Both the position numbers and the translations under genes were made by a program. A stretch of DNA of 64,000 nt, taken from assembly GCA_900471925.1 (NCBI GenBank), contig UCGV01000024.1, positions 124,001 through 188,000 on the forward strand, written 5' to 3'. This DNA comes from Hyphomicrobiales bacterium (GTDB lineage: Bacteria; Pseudomonadota; Alphaproteobacteria; Rhizobiales; Rhizobiaceae). Under the pieces are notes generated by a model. That model made no database searches and was not told where the DNA came from. It saw only the letters and a list, made by a program, of their open reading frames with translations. Shown here piece by piece: positions 32,212 through 41,073 of this stretch (the first letter of the stretch is position 1; every line of letters starts with the position of its first letter).

Positions 32212-33243
32212 ATGGATTATCGCAAGCTCGGTCCCAGCGGGGCCGTCGTCACCGCATATTGCCTGGGTACCATGACTTTCGGGAAGGAGTCCGACGAGAC
32301 GGCCTCTTTCAAGATAATGGACGATTACTTTGCCTGGGGCGGCAATTTCATCGATACGGCAGACGTCTACAGCAACGGTGCATCGGAGGAGATCATCGGC
32401 CGCTGGCTCAAGGCGCGTCCAACGCAGGCGAAGCAGGCCGTGATCGCCACCAAAGGCCGCTTCCCGATGGGTGACGGGCCGAACGATATCGGCCTCTCCC
32501 GCCGCCATCTGAACCAGGCGCTGAACGACTCGCTGCGTCGCCTTGGCGTGGAGCATATCGATCTCTACCAGATGCATGCATGGGATGCGCTGACGCCGAT
32601 CGAGGAGACATTGCGTTTCCTTGACGATGCCGTGCGTGCCGGCAAGATCGGTTACTACGGCTTTTCCAACTACCTCGGCTGGCATATTTCCAAGGCCTAC
32701 GAGATCGCCAAGGCACAGGGCTACACGCGCCCGGTGACGCTGCAGCCGCAATATAACCTGCTGATGCGCGACATCGAACTCGAAGTCGTGGGCGCCTGCC
32801 AGGATGCAGGCATGGGCCTCTTGCCCTGGTCGCCGCTCGGCGGCGGCTGGCTGACCGGAAAATACAAGCGCGACGAGACACCGACGGGTGCGACGCGCCT
32901 CGGCGAAAATCCCAGTCGCGGCGGTGAGGCCTATGCGGCTCGCAACGCACAGGAGCGGACCTGGGATATCATCGCGACCGTCGAGGGCATTGCCAAGGCG
33001 CGTGGCGTGAGCATGGCGCAGGTCGCGCTTTCCTGGGTTGCCGCGCGCCCGGCCGTGACGTCGGTCATCCTTGGAGCCCGGACCTCCGAACAGCTCGCTG
33101 ACAATCTCGGCGCTGCGGATTTCGTGCTTTCGGCCGAAGAAACGGCGAAGCTCAACGAAGTCAGCGCGCCGACGCCGGGGCAATATCCCTATGGCGTCAA
33201 TGGCACCAATCAACGTCACCGTAAGATCGAGGGTGGCCGCTGA
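32212..33243 (+). CDS. Aldo/keto reductase
   Basis: NADPH-dependent oxidoreductase of 343 residues in the aldo/keto reductase superfamily. The catalytic tetrad is visible: Asp and Tyr in FIDTADVYSNG, Lys in VIATKGRF and His in LYQMHAWD. The C-terminal SVILGARTSEQLADNLGA binds the nucleotide. The length and MDYRKLGPSG start are typical of the YajO/Tas-like group. GAAGGAGG is 6 bp upstream of the ATG. It is monocistronic, with a very strong shared terminator downstream. The substrate is unknown. Confidence 0.92.
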   Translation: MDYRKLGPSGAVVTAYCLGTMTFGKESDETASFKIMDDYFAWGGNFIDTADVYSNGASEEIIGRWLKARPTQAKQAVIATKGRFPMGDGPNDIGLSRRHLNQALNDSLRRLGVEHIDLYQMHAWDALTPIEETLRFLDDAVRAGKIGYYGFSNYLGWHISKAYEIAKAQGYTRPVTLQPQYNLLMRDIELEVVGACQDAGMGLLPWSPLGGGWLTGKYKRDETPTGATRLGENPSRGGEAYAARNAQERTWDIIATVEGIAKARGVSMAQVALSWVAARPAVTSVILGARTSEQLADNLGAADFVLSAEETAKLNEVSAPTPGQYPYGVNGTNQRHRKIEGGR

Positions 33244-33263
33244 GCCATTCGATCAGACAGAAA

Positions 33264-33297
33264 AAAGGCCGCCGGAGCAATCCGGCGGCCTTTCGAT
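33264..33297. terminator. Bidirectional terminator between aldo/keto reductase and amidotransferase-like gene
   Basis: A perfect 13-bp stem (33264-33276 with 33281-33293), loop GCAA, has A-rich DNA on its left and T-rich DNA on its right, so it works on both strands for the convergent genes. Confidence 0.92.
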
Positions 33298-33299
33298 TT

Positions 33300-34079
33300 T
33301 CAGGCGATCGCCTGCGCCGGCAGCAACGGCAGCTTGCCGGCAGCGTAGTCCCGGACGGCATCCCCGAACGCGGTGAAGATCTTGTTGGAGGGCTTGTCGG
33401 TCTCGGCCCAATATTCCGGATGCCACTGTACGCCGACGGCGAAGGCCTTGGCATCGATGACGGAGACGGCTTCGATCGTGCCGTCCTCGGCGGTGGCTTC
33501 GACCTGCAGGCGCGGGGCACTCTTGGCGATTGCCTGACGGTGCAGCGAGTTCACGCGGAGCTCGCCTGCACCGACGATGCCGGCAATACAGGAGCCTTCC
33601 TTGATGAACACGCTCTGGCGGATCGCATACATGCCGTCACGGTCGGTCACATCGGGTTTGCGATGGTCCCAGATGCCTGGCTGTTCCTGAATCTCGCTGG
33701 CAAGCGAGCCGCCAAGTGCAACATTCAGTTCCTGAATGCCGCGGCAGATGGCGAGAAGCGGGATAGCGCGATCGATGGCGCGGCGGATCAGCGGCAGGCT
33801 GGTGGCATCGCGGGCAGGATCGAAGGGCCCGTCCGCTTCGGTGGCTTCGAGACCGTAAAGCGAGGGATGGACGTTGCTTGCCGAACCGGAGACGAGCACG
33901 CCATCGACGCGATCGAGGATTGCGTCCGTGTCGTAGCCTTCTTCGAAGGCGGGAATCATGAAGGCCATCACGCCGGCGGCATTCAGCGCCGCACGCAGAT
34001 ATTGATGCTGCACGGCGTGCCAGGTGGCGCCATCGAGACTGCGGATATCGGCAGGAATTGCAACGATCGGTTTCGTCAT
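33300..34079 (-). CDS. Gamma-glutamyl-gamma-aminobutyrate hydrolase family protein (peptidase C26)
   Basis: Class I glutamine amidotransferase-like hydrolase of 259 residues (PuuD group), cleaving gamma-glutamyl bonds. The nucleophile is in LAICRGIQELNVALGG, a diagnostic C26 sequence, and the His-Glu pair is in VQWHPEYWAE. GVLVSGSASNVHPSLYG is the oxyanion-region motif. The ATG at 34079 (MTKPIVAIPAD) is preferred to a frame 24 codons longer. PuuD acts in putrescine breakdown; no other puu genes are beside it, so its substrate stays open. Confidence 0.9.
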   Translation of the reverse strand: MTKPIVAIPADIRSLDGATWHAVQHQYLRAALNAAGVMAFMIPAFEEGYDTDAILDRVDGVLVSGSASNVHPSLYGLEATEADGPFDPARDATSLPLIRRAIDRAIPLLAICRGIQELNVALGGSLASEIQEQPGIWDHRKPDVTDRDGMYAIRQSVFIKEGSCIAGIVGAGELRVNSLHRQAIAKSAPRLQVEATAEDGTIEAVSVIDAKAFAVGVQWHPEYWAETDKPSNKIFTAFGDAVRDYAAGKLPLLPAQAIA

Positions 34080-34414
34080 TTTCGCCCCAGAGATAAAGCT
34101 ATCGGACGTTTCTGCGGCCAGATCGGCCATGAAGTCAACGCTTGGATGCAAGCGGTGGCCAAATTGCGGCGAGCTTTCAGGTCGCCGTTTGTTTAGAGCT
34201 GGCTAACTATCTGATTTGAAAGTTTTCTTTGTTTCTCAAGTTTCAACCTTCGCGATGTCGGAAGCATTCACGAACGCATACGATATCGTGAGTGATCGTG
34301 TTGCGGAGCCGCATCCCTTACACTACATTCCAGACGATTTCTGCAACCTGTGTTCGTGGCGTCCGTGCGGCGTTGCTTACATCGGCAAGCGGACGGACGG
34401 AGAGGATTGGCGGC
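34080..34414. other. 335-bp intergenic region upstream of the tel/ter module
   Basis: No gene is supported here. The region must hold the divergent promoters of the C26 hydrolase and telA. A small palindrome ACGATATCGT (34280-34289) and a repeated ATCGTG (34285-34290 and 34295-34300) are the only structured features I see; GAGGA before 34415 is the telA ribosome site. Confidence 0.5.
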
Positions 34415-35581
34415 ATGTCGGAACAGAAGACGACGGCACTTGAGACGAAACCGGACCTCATGCCCTCGATCGCAGCCGGCGGCCCACCCGCCGTGGTGAC
34501 CGTGATGCTTCCGCCGGAAAAGGCCGGCGATGTCAGTGATCTGGCGGAGCGGTATCGGTTGGGGACGGCGGAGCCGCATACGCTTGTGACCTTTGGCCAG
34601 GAAGCCATCAGCAGTTTCGGCGCCAAGCTGGATACCATCCTCTCACAGATCACCAACGCCCAGTCGCCGGTGCTTTTCGAGCTTTTCCGGACGATCCGCG
34701 ATGGCGTGAAGGACGCGGACCTGAAGGAGCTCGAAGCAAGTATCCGCGAGAAGCTGAAAGGCGGTTTCCTCGAACGTCTGCTGATCGCGGTCGGTCTTGG
34801 CGATCCGGCCAAACGGTTGAAGACCGTTACCGACGAAGTGCGCGGCATGTTGCAGAGCAAGGCCAAGTCGCTCAGTGATCTCATCAAGCCGATGGAAGCG
34901 CAGATCAATGAGGAGAGCAGCAAGCTGATCCTGGAAGTCTCGCGCATGAGCACCCTGGCGGAAGGGTATCGCGACAGTATCGTGTCTCTTGGCGTCTTCG
35001 TTGAAGCAGGGCGGCGTATCATTGCCGAGGCGAACAGCGAACTCGAACGGCTGAAGCAGGAGGCAGCGTCGGGCGATCCACTGAAGGTTCAGGAAGCCCG
35101 CGACTTCTCGCAGAAGCTCGATATCTTCCAGAATCGGGTGCTTGTTCTCGAAACGTCCTATGCCAAGGCGCCGACGGATCTCGATTCGATCGGTATCGCG
35201 CGGGGCGCCGCCCTTGCGACGCTTGCCGATACCGTCAGCTCCGCGAACGCGGAATTCAACGATATCAAGTCGATCCTGATCAGGCTGCATGCGCTTTTCC
35301 AGATGCAGTCGATCCAGCAGATCAATGCCATGCGGCGCGAATTGCGTGCTTCTCTGCAGCAGTATGGCTCGCAAGTACTCGAAGACGTCTCGGTCAATGC
35401 CGTCAAGGCTGCAGGCGAAACCCGGCTTGCGGATGCCGATCTCGTTCTTGGCACCGCCCAGCGGCTGCGGTCGATCGCTGACAAGGTCGTTGCCGAAGGC
35501 GAGCGCAACAAGGAGCGCTATGCCGCTGCCCGCACCAAGCTTGAACAAGCACGCCAGATCGTGATTGCCCGCCCGATCTGA
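34415..35581 (+). CDS. TelA-family toxic anion resistance protein
   Basis: A 388-residue, mostly helical cytosolic protein of the TelA/KlaA family, linked to tellurite and other stress resistance. Typical segments are FGQEAISSFGAKLDTILSQI, the central AVGLGDPAKRLKTVTDEV region, and QAINAMRREL-like C-terminal helices (here IQQINAMRRELRASLQQYGSQVLED). The ATG at 34415 has GAGGA upstream; the frame is open further 5' without support. It is the first of four closely spaced genes (TelA, TerD, unknown, vWA) that look like one operon. Confidence 0.88.
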   Translation: MSEQKTTALETKPDLMPSIAAGGPPAVVTVMLPPEKAGDVSDLAERYRLGTAEPHTLVTFGQEAISSFGAKLDTILSQITNAQSPVLFELFRTIRDGVKDADLKELEASIREKLKGGFLERLLIAVGLGDPAKRLKTVTDEVRGMLQSKAKSLSDLIKPMEAQINEESSKLILEVSRMSTLAEGYRDSIVSLGVFVEAGRRIIAEANSELERLKQEAASGDPLKVQEARDFSQKLDIFQNRVLVLETSYAKAPTDLDSIGIARGAALATLADTVSSANAEFNDIKSILIRLHALFQMQSIQQINAMRRELRASLQQYGSQVLEDVSVNAVKAAGETRLADADLVLGTAQRLRSIADKVVAEGERNKERYAAARTKLEQARQIVIARPI

Positions 35582-35604
35582 GACTTCAGGAGAAAGACAA
35601 GCGC

Positions 35605-36312
35605 ATGGCAACCTTCAATCTCAACAAGGGTCAGTCGTTCCAGATCCAGAAAGAGATCCAGCTCGTTCATTCCGGACTGGTCTGGGATCCGCCGGAAGGT
35701 TCCGGCCCGGCCTTCGATCTCGATGTCCATTGTTTCGCGCTGGTCCATCCCGGCGGCGATTCCAACCGCGCGCGGCTCTATAATGAGGGTTCGCATGCCC
35801 TGTGCTACGCCTTCGTGCGCAGTTCCAGCAATCCGGAAGGGTCGCTTTCCAAGAATGCCGACGGATCTTTCCAGACCGATGACGGCGCGATGTGGCATGA
35901 GCGCGACGACCGCACCGGACGCGGGGCTCTCTCAAAGCCCGAGGCTGACGATGACGATGGCGACGAGGACCATCATGGCGGCGGCCATCACGACGAGGGC
36001 TTCCGCGAGGAGTTCAAGATCGTTCTAGCGAAGCTGCCGCGCGAGATTTCCGAGCTTGCCGTCTGGGCAACGATCCATGACGCGGCCCGCAAGAAGCAGG
36101 ATTTCGGCAAGGTCAAGAATGCCTATATCGAAGTCTGCGATGCGATGGACGACGAGCTCTGCCGCTATCAGCTGACGGCCGAATTTGCCGGCAAGACGAC
36201 GATCCAGGTTGCTTCCTTTCTGAAGCAGGCGGATGGCTCATGGAAATTCTATGCTGTCGGCGCGGGATCGAATGCCGGTCTCGGCGACGTCATCCAGGCC
36301 TATCTCGGCTGA
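35605..36312 (+). CDS. TerD-domain protein with acidic/histidine-rich insert
   Basis: A 235-residue TerD-family protein, a calcium-binding beta-sandwich linked to tellurite and chemical stress. The N-terminal NLNKGQSF, FDLDVHCFAL (38-46) and the late KIVLAKLPREISELAVWATIHDA (138-160) mark the domain. After MWHERDDRTGRG, where other TerD proteins continue with the acidic calcium loop, this one has an insert rich in Asp, Glu, His and Gly (about 109-132). This makes it longer than the usual 190 residues and adds a likely metal site. It starts 23 bp after telA with AGGAGAAAG upstream. Confidence 0.88.
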   Translation: MATFNLNKGQSFQIQKEIQLVHSGLVWDPPEGSGPAFDLDVHCFALVHPGGDSNRARLYNEGSHALCYAFVRSSSNPEGSLSKNADGSFQTDDGAMWHERDDRTGRGALSKPEADDDDGDEDHHGGGHHDEGFREEFKIVLAKLPREISELAVWATIHDAARKKQDFGKVKNAYIEVCDAMDDELCRYQLTAEFAGKTTIQVASFLKQADGSWKFYAVGAGSNAGLGDVIQAYLG

Positions 36313-36325
36313 GCGGAGGCTCTGC

Positions 36326-37372
36326 TTGACCAGAGGCAAGGCAGATGAACCGCCGGCGAAAAAGCCGGGAGGATCGCCCAGGGTGCTTTTTTCGGAAAGC
36401 GCTGCACCCCAGCCTGTTTCCGCTCCGAAAGACGCGGGCCAGCCGAAGGTGCTCTTCGGCGCGCCGCGCGCCCCGACGCCCAAGGGCGATCGACCGCGGG
36501 TTCTGGCAGCGGGGGAGGTGAGACACCGGATCTCCTGCAGCGTGGCCGACCTTCAGAACATCGACGCCGATGCCACCCAGGCGGTCGCGAAAGCCGCGCT
36601 CAGGATCATCGACAGTACCAATCTCGACGATCACTATTTCGATGACGTGGTGCGTTTCGGTGCCTCCTTGCAGGCCGAGCATGGCCGGCTGGCGGAAGGC
36701 GAACTCGATATCGTCAGCAGTGAGGCGGTTGCGGCGGGACGGGGGCTTGCCGGCGAATTGCTGCAGCGTCTGACGGCGCTCGATCCGGACAAGGTGTTCG
36801 CCGTTCGCGGCGGCTTTCTCAACGCCGTCAAAGCTCTTGCCGCGCCGCGCGATCCGGCTGGGCTTTTCTCGCGCCTCTACCCGGAGGTGCGGGCCCTGGC
36901 GACAGAACTCGATGCGCTTGCGCCCGATATTGTCGCCGTTGCCACGCAGGTGCGCGCGATTGGCAAGGCCTATAAGGGGCTCGCAAACAGTCTTGCCGCG
37001 CACATCCTGGCAGGGCGGTTTCTCGTCCATCATATAGGCGGCCTTCAACTGCCCGACCGCGCGCGGCAGACCCATTATGCCTCGCAGTCGCAAGCTCTGG
37101 AAACACGCACGTCGAGCCTTTCGGCGACAAAGGCAACCGTCGAGATGAGCATCTGGACAGTTGCGGCGGCTTCACAGGAAATCGAGGCACTGGCGCGTGC
37201 TGCCGAGGGCTTGCTGCAGGAGGATCTACCGGCCTGGCATTCCGCATATTCCGCTGCCCTGACGGCTGCACGGTCGGCTCAATCACAGGAGCGGGCCGGC
37301 GTGAGCGCGCCGCTTCGCAATCTTCACACACGTATTCTTGGAAAACTCAAACTGGAGAGGAACAGATCGTGA
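36326..37372 (+). CDS. Uncharacterised helical protein of the tel/ter module with repeated P[RK]VL motifs
   Basis: No family is recognised. A TTG at 36326, six bp after GCGGAGG and 13 bp after the terD stop, is the best start (348 residues). Residues 1-65 are Pro/Lys/Ala-rich and look disordered; they carry three copies of a short motif: SPRVLFSE (17-24), QPKVLFGA (39-46) and RPRVLAAG (56-63). The rest (about 70-348) is helical, with LEALAxA-type amphipathic stretches, and resembles TelA in character but not in a definite motif. Its 3' end overlaps the vWA gene start by 4 bp. A scaffold between TelA, TerD and the vWA protein would fit. Confidence 0.75.
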   Translation: MTRGKADEPPAKKPGGSPRVLFSESAAPQPVSAPKDAGQPKVLFGAPRAPTPKGDRPRVLAAGEVRHRISCSVADLQNIDADATQAVAKAALRIIDSTNLDDHYFDDVVRFGASLQAEHGRLAEGELDIVSSEAVAAGRGLAGELLQRLTALDPDKVFAVRGGFLNAVKALAAPRDPAGLFSRLYPEVRALATELDALAPDIVAVATQVRAIGKAYKGLANSLAAHILAGRFLVHHIGGLQLPDRARQTHYASQSQALETRTSSLSATKATVEMSIWTVAAASQEIEALARAAEGLLQEDLPAWHSAYSAALTAARSAQSQERAGVSAPLRNLHTRILGKLKLERNRS

Positions 37373-38148
37373 CGACATTCAAGCTACAGAAGCCGGAGGA
37401 AGAAGTTCGCCGTGTCGGCTTCGTCCTGCAGAAGCAGGGCATTCACGAGCGCATTCCTGCCCAGGTCGGCATCAATATCGATGTCTCCGGTTCGATGAGC
37501 GAGCTTTTCAAATCCGGTGCGGTGCAGGCAGCACTTGAACGCATTCTTCCCGTTGCTCTCTATTTCGACGATGATGGCCGTATCGATACCTGGGCCTTTT
37601 CCAACAAGCAGAATATGGCCTCGCTGACGCCCGCCACGGCCAAGAACTACGAGGGTTACATTCAGCGCGAGATTGTCGGCAACAGCGATATCCAGTCGAT
37701 CCTCTGGGGCGGCACCGATTACGGCCCGGTTATCCGCTCGAACCTCATGACCTACGGACTGATGGAAGAGGAATGGGCGGGCGGCCTCCTGGGTATGATC
37801 TTCGGCATGCGTCGCGATTCCTTCGGCGAGGAAACCCGCTCCGGCATTCCAGCCATCAACTATTTTCTGACCGACGGAGAAAATTCCGACCATGACGCAG
37901 CCTGGGAACTGCTGCAAAAGGCGGAGGGGGCGGAATCGCAAATCTATTACGTGATGGTCGGCATCGGCGACGAGAAGTTCGAATTCCTGCGCAATGCCGC
38001 CGACCATTTCCCGAATGTCGGCTTCGTCAGCGTCCGGGACCTCGGGGAATTCGTCGGCAGCGACGATGCTTATGAGAAATTGCTCCCGACCGAACTCTGC
38101 ACCTGGCTGAAGCACGAGCATGACGATGAGGACGAAGACCATCATTGA
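37369..38148 (+). CDS. vWA-domain protein (TerF/TerY-like) with acidic/histidine tail
   Basis: A 259-residue von Willebrand factor A protein related to the vWA part of TerF/TerY. The MIDAS metal site is complete: DVSGSMS (38-44), Thr in GGTDYG (116) and Asp in LTDGEN (169). The C-terminal 12 residues are nearly all His, Asp and Glu, like the insert in the neighbouring TerD protein. A GTG start at 37369 overlaps the previous stop codon (GTGA), so translation is coupled. vWA proteins of ter systems are thought to act as metal-dependent adaptors for TerD-type proteins. Confidence 0.88.
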   Translation: MTTFKLQKPEEEVRRVGFVLQKQGIHERIPAQVGINIDVSGSMSELFKSGAVQAALERILPVALYFDDDGRIDTWAFSNKQNMASLTPATAKNYEGYIQREIVGNSDIQSILWGGTDYGPVIRSNLMTYGLMEEEWAGGLLGMIFGMRRDSFGEETRSGIPAINYFLTDGENSDHDAAWELLQKAEGAESQIYYVMVGIGDEKFEFLRNAADHFPNVGFVSVRDLGEFVGSDDAYEKLLPTELCTWLKHEHDDEDEDHH

Positions 38149-38172
38149 TGGTAGTCTGTGAAAACAGGCAGG

Positions 38173-38198
38173 GCCGCTTCCCACGTTGCGGAAGCGGC
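38173..38198. terminator. Hairpin after the tel/ter module
   Basis: GCCGCTTCC (38173-38181) pairs perfectly with GGAAGCGGC (38190-38198), 25 bp after the vWA stop codon. No T run follows, so it may end transcription only with a helper factor or protect the transcript end. The remaining bases to 38381 hold the dctP promoter and the GGGAGG ribosome site; no gene is seen. Confidence 0.5.
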
Positions 38199-38381
38199 AA
38201 TCATCGCCTTGGCTAAGCTTCTGATTCCGATGGATGTGCGGGGCCGGTCACAGAAGCGTCGTGATCCCAAAGACTAATAGACTAAAGCTTGAAACGCTTC
38301 TTCGGCCATGCTTAGCTTTGCCATTACTGCGGGTAGGGGTGAGGATTGACCACGCAGTGCCATCTATACGGGAGGTTTTTG

Positions 38382-39488
38382 ATGGATCGTCGTTCATTTA
38401 TGAAAAAGGCGGGAACAGCCGGCGCCGGTGCCGTTGCCGCAACGGCATTGGCAGCACCTGCAATTGCGCAGGAAAACCCCAAGATCGCCTGGCGTATGAC
38501 CTCTTCTTTTCCGAAGAGCCTTGATACGATCTATGGCGGTGCCGAAGACATTGCCAAGCATATTGCTGCCGCTACCGATGGTAATTTCACGATCCAGCCC
38601 TTCGCAGCCGGTGAACTCGTCCCCGGCCTGCAGGCCGTCGATGCCGTTGCGGCTGGTACGGTCGAGGCGGCGCACACGACCTCCTATTATTTCGTCGGCA
38701 AGGATCCGACATACGCCATCGGAACTGCCATCCCATTCGGCTTGAACAGCCGTCTGACCAATGCCTGGTTTTATGAAGGCAATGGCAACAGCCTGATGAA
38801 CGAATTCTACGCCACGCAGGGCATGTATGCTCTGCCGGCGGGCAATACCGGTGCGCAGATGGGTGGCTGGTTCCGCAAGGAAATCAACACGCTCGACGAT
38901 CTCAAGGGCGTGAAGATGCGTATTGCCGGTCTCGCCGGCAGCGTGCTTGAAAAGGTCGGCGTCATCCCGCAGCAGATTGCCGGCGGCGACATCTATCCGG
39001 CGCTTGAAAAGGGCACGATCGACGCAGCGGAATTCGTTGGCCCCTATGACGACCTGAAGCTCGGTTTCCACAAGGTGGCGAAGTACTACTATTATCCGGG
39101 CTTCTGGGAAGGCGGCCCGACGGTGCACGCGTTCTTCAATCTCGAAAAGTGGAGCAGCCTGCCGAAGCATTATCAGGCGGCGCTTACCGATGCCTGCGCT
39201 TTTGCCAATACCAACATGCTGGCAAAATACGACACGAAGAACCCGGGCGCGCTGAAGCAACTGGTCGCAGAAGGTGCGACGCTCCGCCCGTTCAGCCAGG
39301 AGATCATGGAGGCCTGCTTCCAGGCGGCCATCGGTATCTACGCCGACATCTCCTCTAAGAACCAGTATTTCAAGAAGATCTACGAGGATCAGACCGCCTT
39401 CAAGAGGGACGCTTACCTCTGGATGCAGCTTTCGGAATACACATTCGATACGTTCATGATGATCCAGCAGCGCGCGGGAAAGTTGTAA
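38382..39488 (+). CDS. dctP: TRAP transporter periplasmic substrate-binding protein (Tat-exported)
   Basis: DctP-type binding protein of 368 residues for a tripartite ATP-independent periplasmic (TRAP) transporter. The N-terminus MDRRSFMKKAG followed by an Ala-rich hydrophobic stretch ending AAPAIAQ is a twin-arginine signal, as in the 2-oxoacid/lactate-binding (TakP-like) subgroup. IAWRMTSSFPKSLDTIYGGAE, GVKMRIAGLAG and AAEFVGPYDDLKLGF are family segments. The ligand is probably an organic acid. The membrane subunits lie convergently on the other strand, beyond a shared terminator. Confidence 0.92.
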   Translation: MDRRSFMKKAGTAGAGAVAATALAAPAIAQENPKIAWRMTSSFPKSLDTIYGGAEDIAKHIAAATDGNFTIQPFAAGELVPGLQAVDAVAAGTVEAAHTTSYYFVGKDPTYAIGTAIPFGLNSRLTNAWFYEGNGNSLMNEFYATQGMYALPAGNTGAQMGGWFRKEINTLDDLKGVKMRIAGLAGSVLEKVGVIPQQIAGGDIYPALEKGTIDAAEFVGPYDDLKLGFHKVAKYYYYPGFWEGGPTVHAFFNLEKWSSLPKHYQAALTDACAFANTNMLAKYDTKNPGALKQLVAEGATLRPFSQEIMEACFQAAIGIYADISSKNQYFKKIYEDQTAFKRDAYLWMQLSEYTFDTFMMIQQRAGKL

Positions 39489-39522
39489 GCTTCCAGCTTC
39501 TTTTCGGATGTCGGCTTAATCA

Positions 39523-39556
39523 AAAACCCCGGATGAAAATCCGGGGTTTTTTGTTG
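39523..39556. terminator. Bidirectional terminator between dctP and dctM
   Basis: A perfect 12-bp stem, AAAACCCCGGAT with ATCCGGGGTTTT (39523-39534, 39539-39550), loop GAAA, works for both convergent genes. Confidence 0.93.
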
Positions 39557-39558
39557 TC

Positions 39559-41052
39559 TTACTGAGCAGGTATTGGCGGAGGTGCGCTGGGCAGGGCCGG
39601 TAAGGTCAAGCCCGGGATTTGCGGCGAGCCGTTGCCGCCGCCTGGTGCTCCCAGGGACGGCAGGCCCAGCTGCCCGCCAAAGCCGGGCACTTCGATCTTG
39701 ATCGAGTTCGGGTCCACCTTAGGGCCGTGATCCAGCCAGTAGGTGACCGATTCCGGCCAGAAGATCACGATCGCCACGAGAATGAGCTGCATGCCGACCC
39801 AGGGCAGGGCGCCGAGATAGATATCCTTGGTGCGCACGTCCCTGTTGGCGATGGAACGCAGATAGAAGAGCGCGAAGCCGAAGGGCGGATGCATGAAGCT
39901 CGTCTGCATGTTCACGCAGATCAGCACGCCGAACCAGATCAGGTCGATGCCGAGACTGGAGGCGACCGGCGCCAGCATCGGGATGACGATGAAGGCGATC
40001 TCGAAGAAATCGAGGAAGAAGGCGAGGACGAAGATGAAGATGTTGACGAAGATCAGAAAGCCGACTGGGCCGCCGGGAATGCCCGACAGCATGTGCTCGA
40101 TCCAGCGCGAACCGTCCATGCCCTGAAAGACGAGGCTGAAGCAGGTCGAGCCGATCAGGATCATCACCACCATGGAGGTGATGTGCATGGTCGAGCTCAT
40201 GGCCTCGCGGATCAGCGGCCAGGTGAGGCGGCGGTGGAGTGCCGCAAGCACCATGGCGCCGACGACGCCCAGTGCCCCGGCCTCCGTCGGCGTCGCAAGA
40301 CCCATGAAGATGGTGCCGAGCACGAGGAAGATCAGCACGATCGAGGGAACCATGCCCCAGAGCACCTTCATCAGCAGCGCCCAGTCGAAATCACCACGCA
40401 CCTCCTTCGGCAGCGGCGGCATCGCCTTCGGGTTGATGATGGAAAGGATCAGGATATAGCCGACGAAGATCGCCACCTGCAGGATCGAGGGGCCGATCGC
40501 GCCGAGATACATGTCGCCGACCGATTTGCCGAGCTGGTCGGCAAGCACCACGAGCACAAGCGAAGGCGGAATGACCTGGGTGATTGTGCCTGAAGCGGCA
40601 ATCACGCCGGTTGCGAGCCGTGGGCTGTAGCCGTAGCGCAGCATGATCGGCAGCGAGATGACGCCCATGGTGATGACGGAGGCTGCGACCGTGCCGGTGA
40701 TGGCGCCAAGCACGGCGCCGACCAGGATCACGGCATAGGCAAGGCCGCCGGGGATGCCGCCAAAAAGCTTGCCTGTGCCTTCGAGCAGGTCTTCGGCGAG
40801 CCCGCATCGCTCCAGTATGGCGCCCATGAAGGTGAAGAAGGGGATCGCCAGCAGGAGATCATTGGAGACGATGCCGAAGAAGCGCAGCGGCAGCGCCTGC
40901 AGCAGCGCCTCTTCGAAGTGCCCGGTGAAAATACCGATAGTGCCGAAGAAAAGGCCGACAGCCGCAAGCGAAAAGGCGACGGGGAAGCCGTAGAGCATGA
41001 AGATGACCATGCCCAGGAACATCGCCGGCGGAATGATACCGAAGTCGAACAA
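39559..41052 (-). CDS. dctM: TRAP transporter large permease subunit DctM
   Basis: A 497-residue membrane protein with a dozen or more helices, the DctM (IT superfamily) subunit that moves substrate with a sodium gradient. Signatures include GAITGTVAASVITMGVISLPIML, GYSPRLATGVIAASGTITQVIPPS and FMGLATPTEAGALG. The last 55 residues or so form a Gly/Pro-rich tail (GQLGLPSLGAPGGGNG...PSAPPPIPAQ) not found in typical DctM proteins. The TTG start at 41052 has GGGAGGAAC 7 bp upstream. It follows dctQ by 21 bp in one operon, and is convergent with dctP. Confidence 0.93.
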   Translation of the reverse strand: MFDFGIIPPAMFLGMVIFMLYGFPVAFSLAAVGLFFGTIGIFTGHFEEALLQALPLRFFGIVSNDLLLAIPFFTFMGAILERCGLAEDLLEGTGKLFGGIPGGLAYAVILVGAVLGAITGTVAASVITMGVISLPIMLRYGYSPRLATGVIAASGTITQVIPPSLVLVVLADQLGKSVGDMYLGAIGPSILQVAIFVGYILILSIINPKAMPPLPKEVRGDFDWALLMKVLWGMVPSIVLIFLVLGTIFMGLATPTEAGALGVVGAMVLAALHRRLTWPLIREAMSSTMHITSMVVMILIGSTCFSLVFQGMDGSRWIEHMLSGIPGGPVGFLIFVNIFIFVLAFFLDFFEIAFIVIPMLAPVASSLGIDLIWFGVLICVNMQTSFMHPPFGFALFYLRSIANRDVRTKDIYLGALPWVGMQLILVAIVIFWPESVTYWLDHGPKVDPNSIKIEVPGFGGQLGLPSLGAPGGGNGSPQIPGLTLPALPSAPPPIPAQ

Positions 41053-41073
41053 ATCCGTTCCTCCCGACGCGCG

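Noticed and set aside
39619..40593. A 324-codon plus-strand frame opposite dctM
   Set aside because: Its product is strongly His/Asp/Glu/Arg-rich, as expected for the complement of a hydrophobic membrane protein; dctM is well supported.
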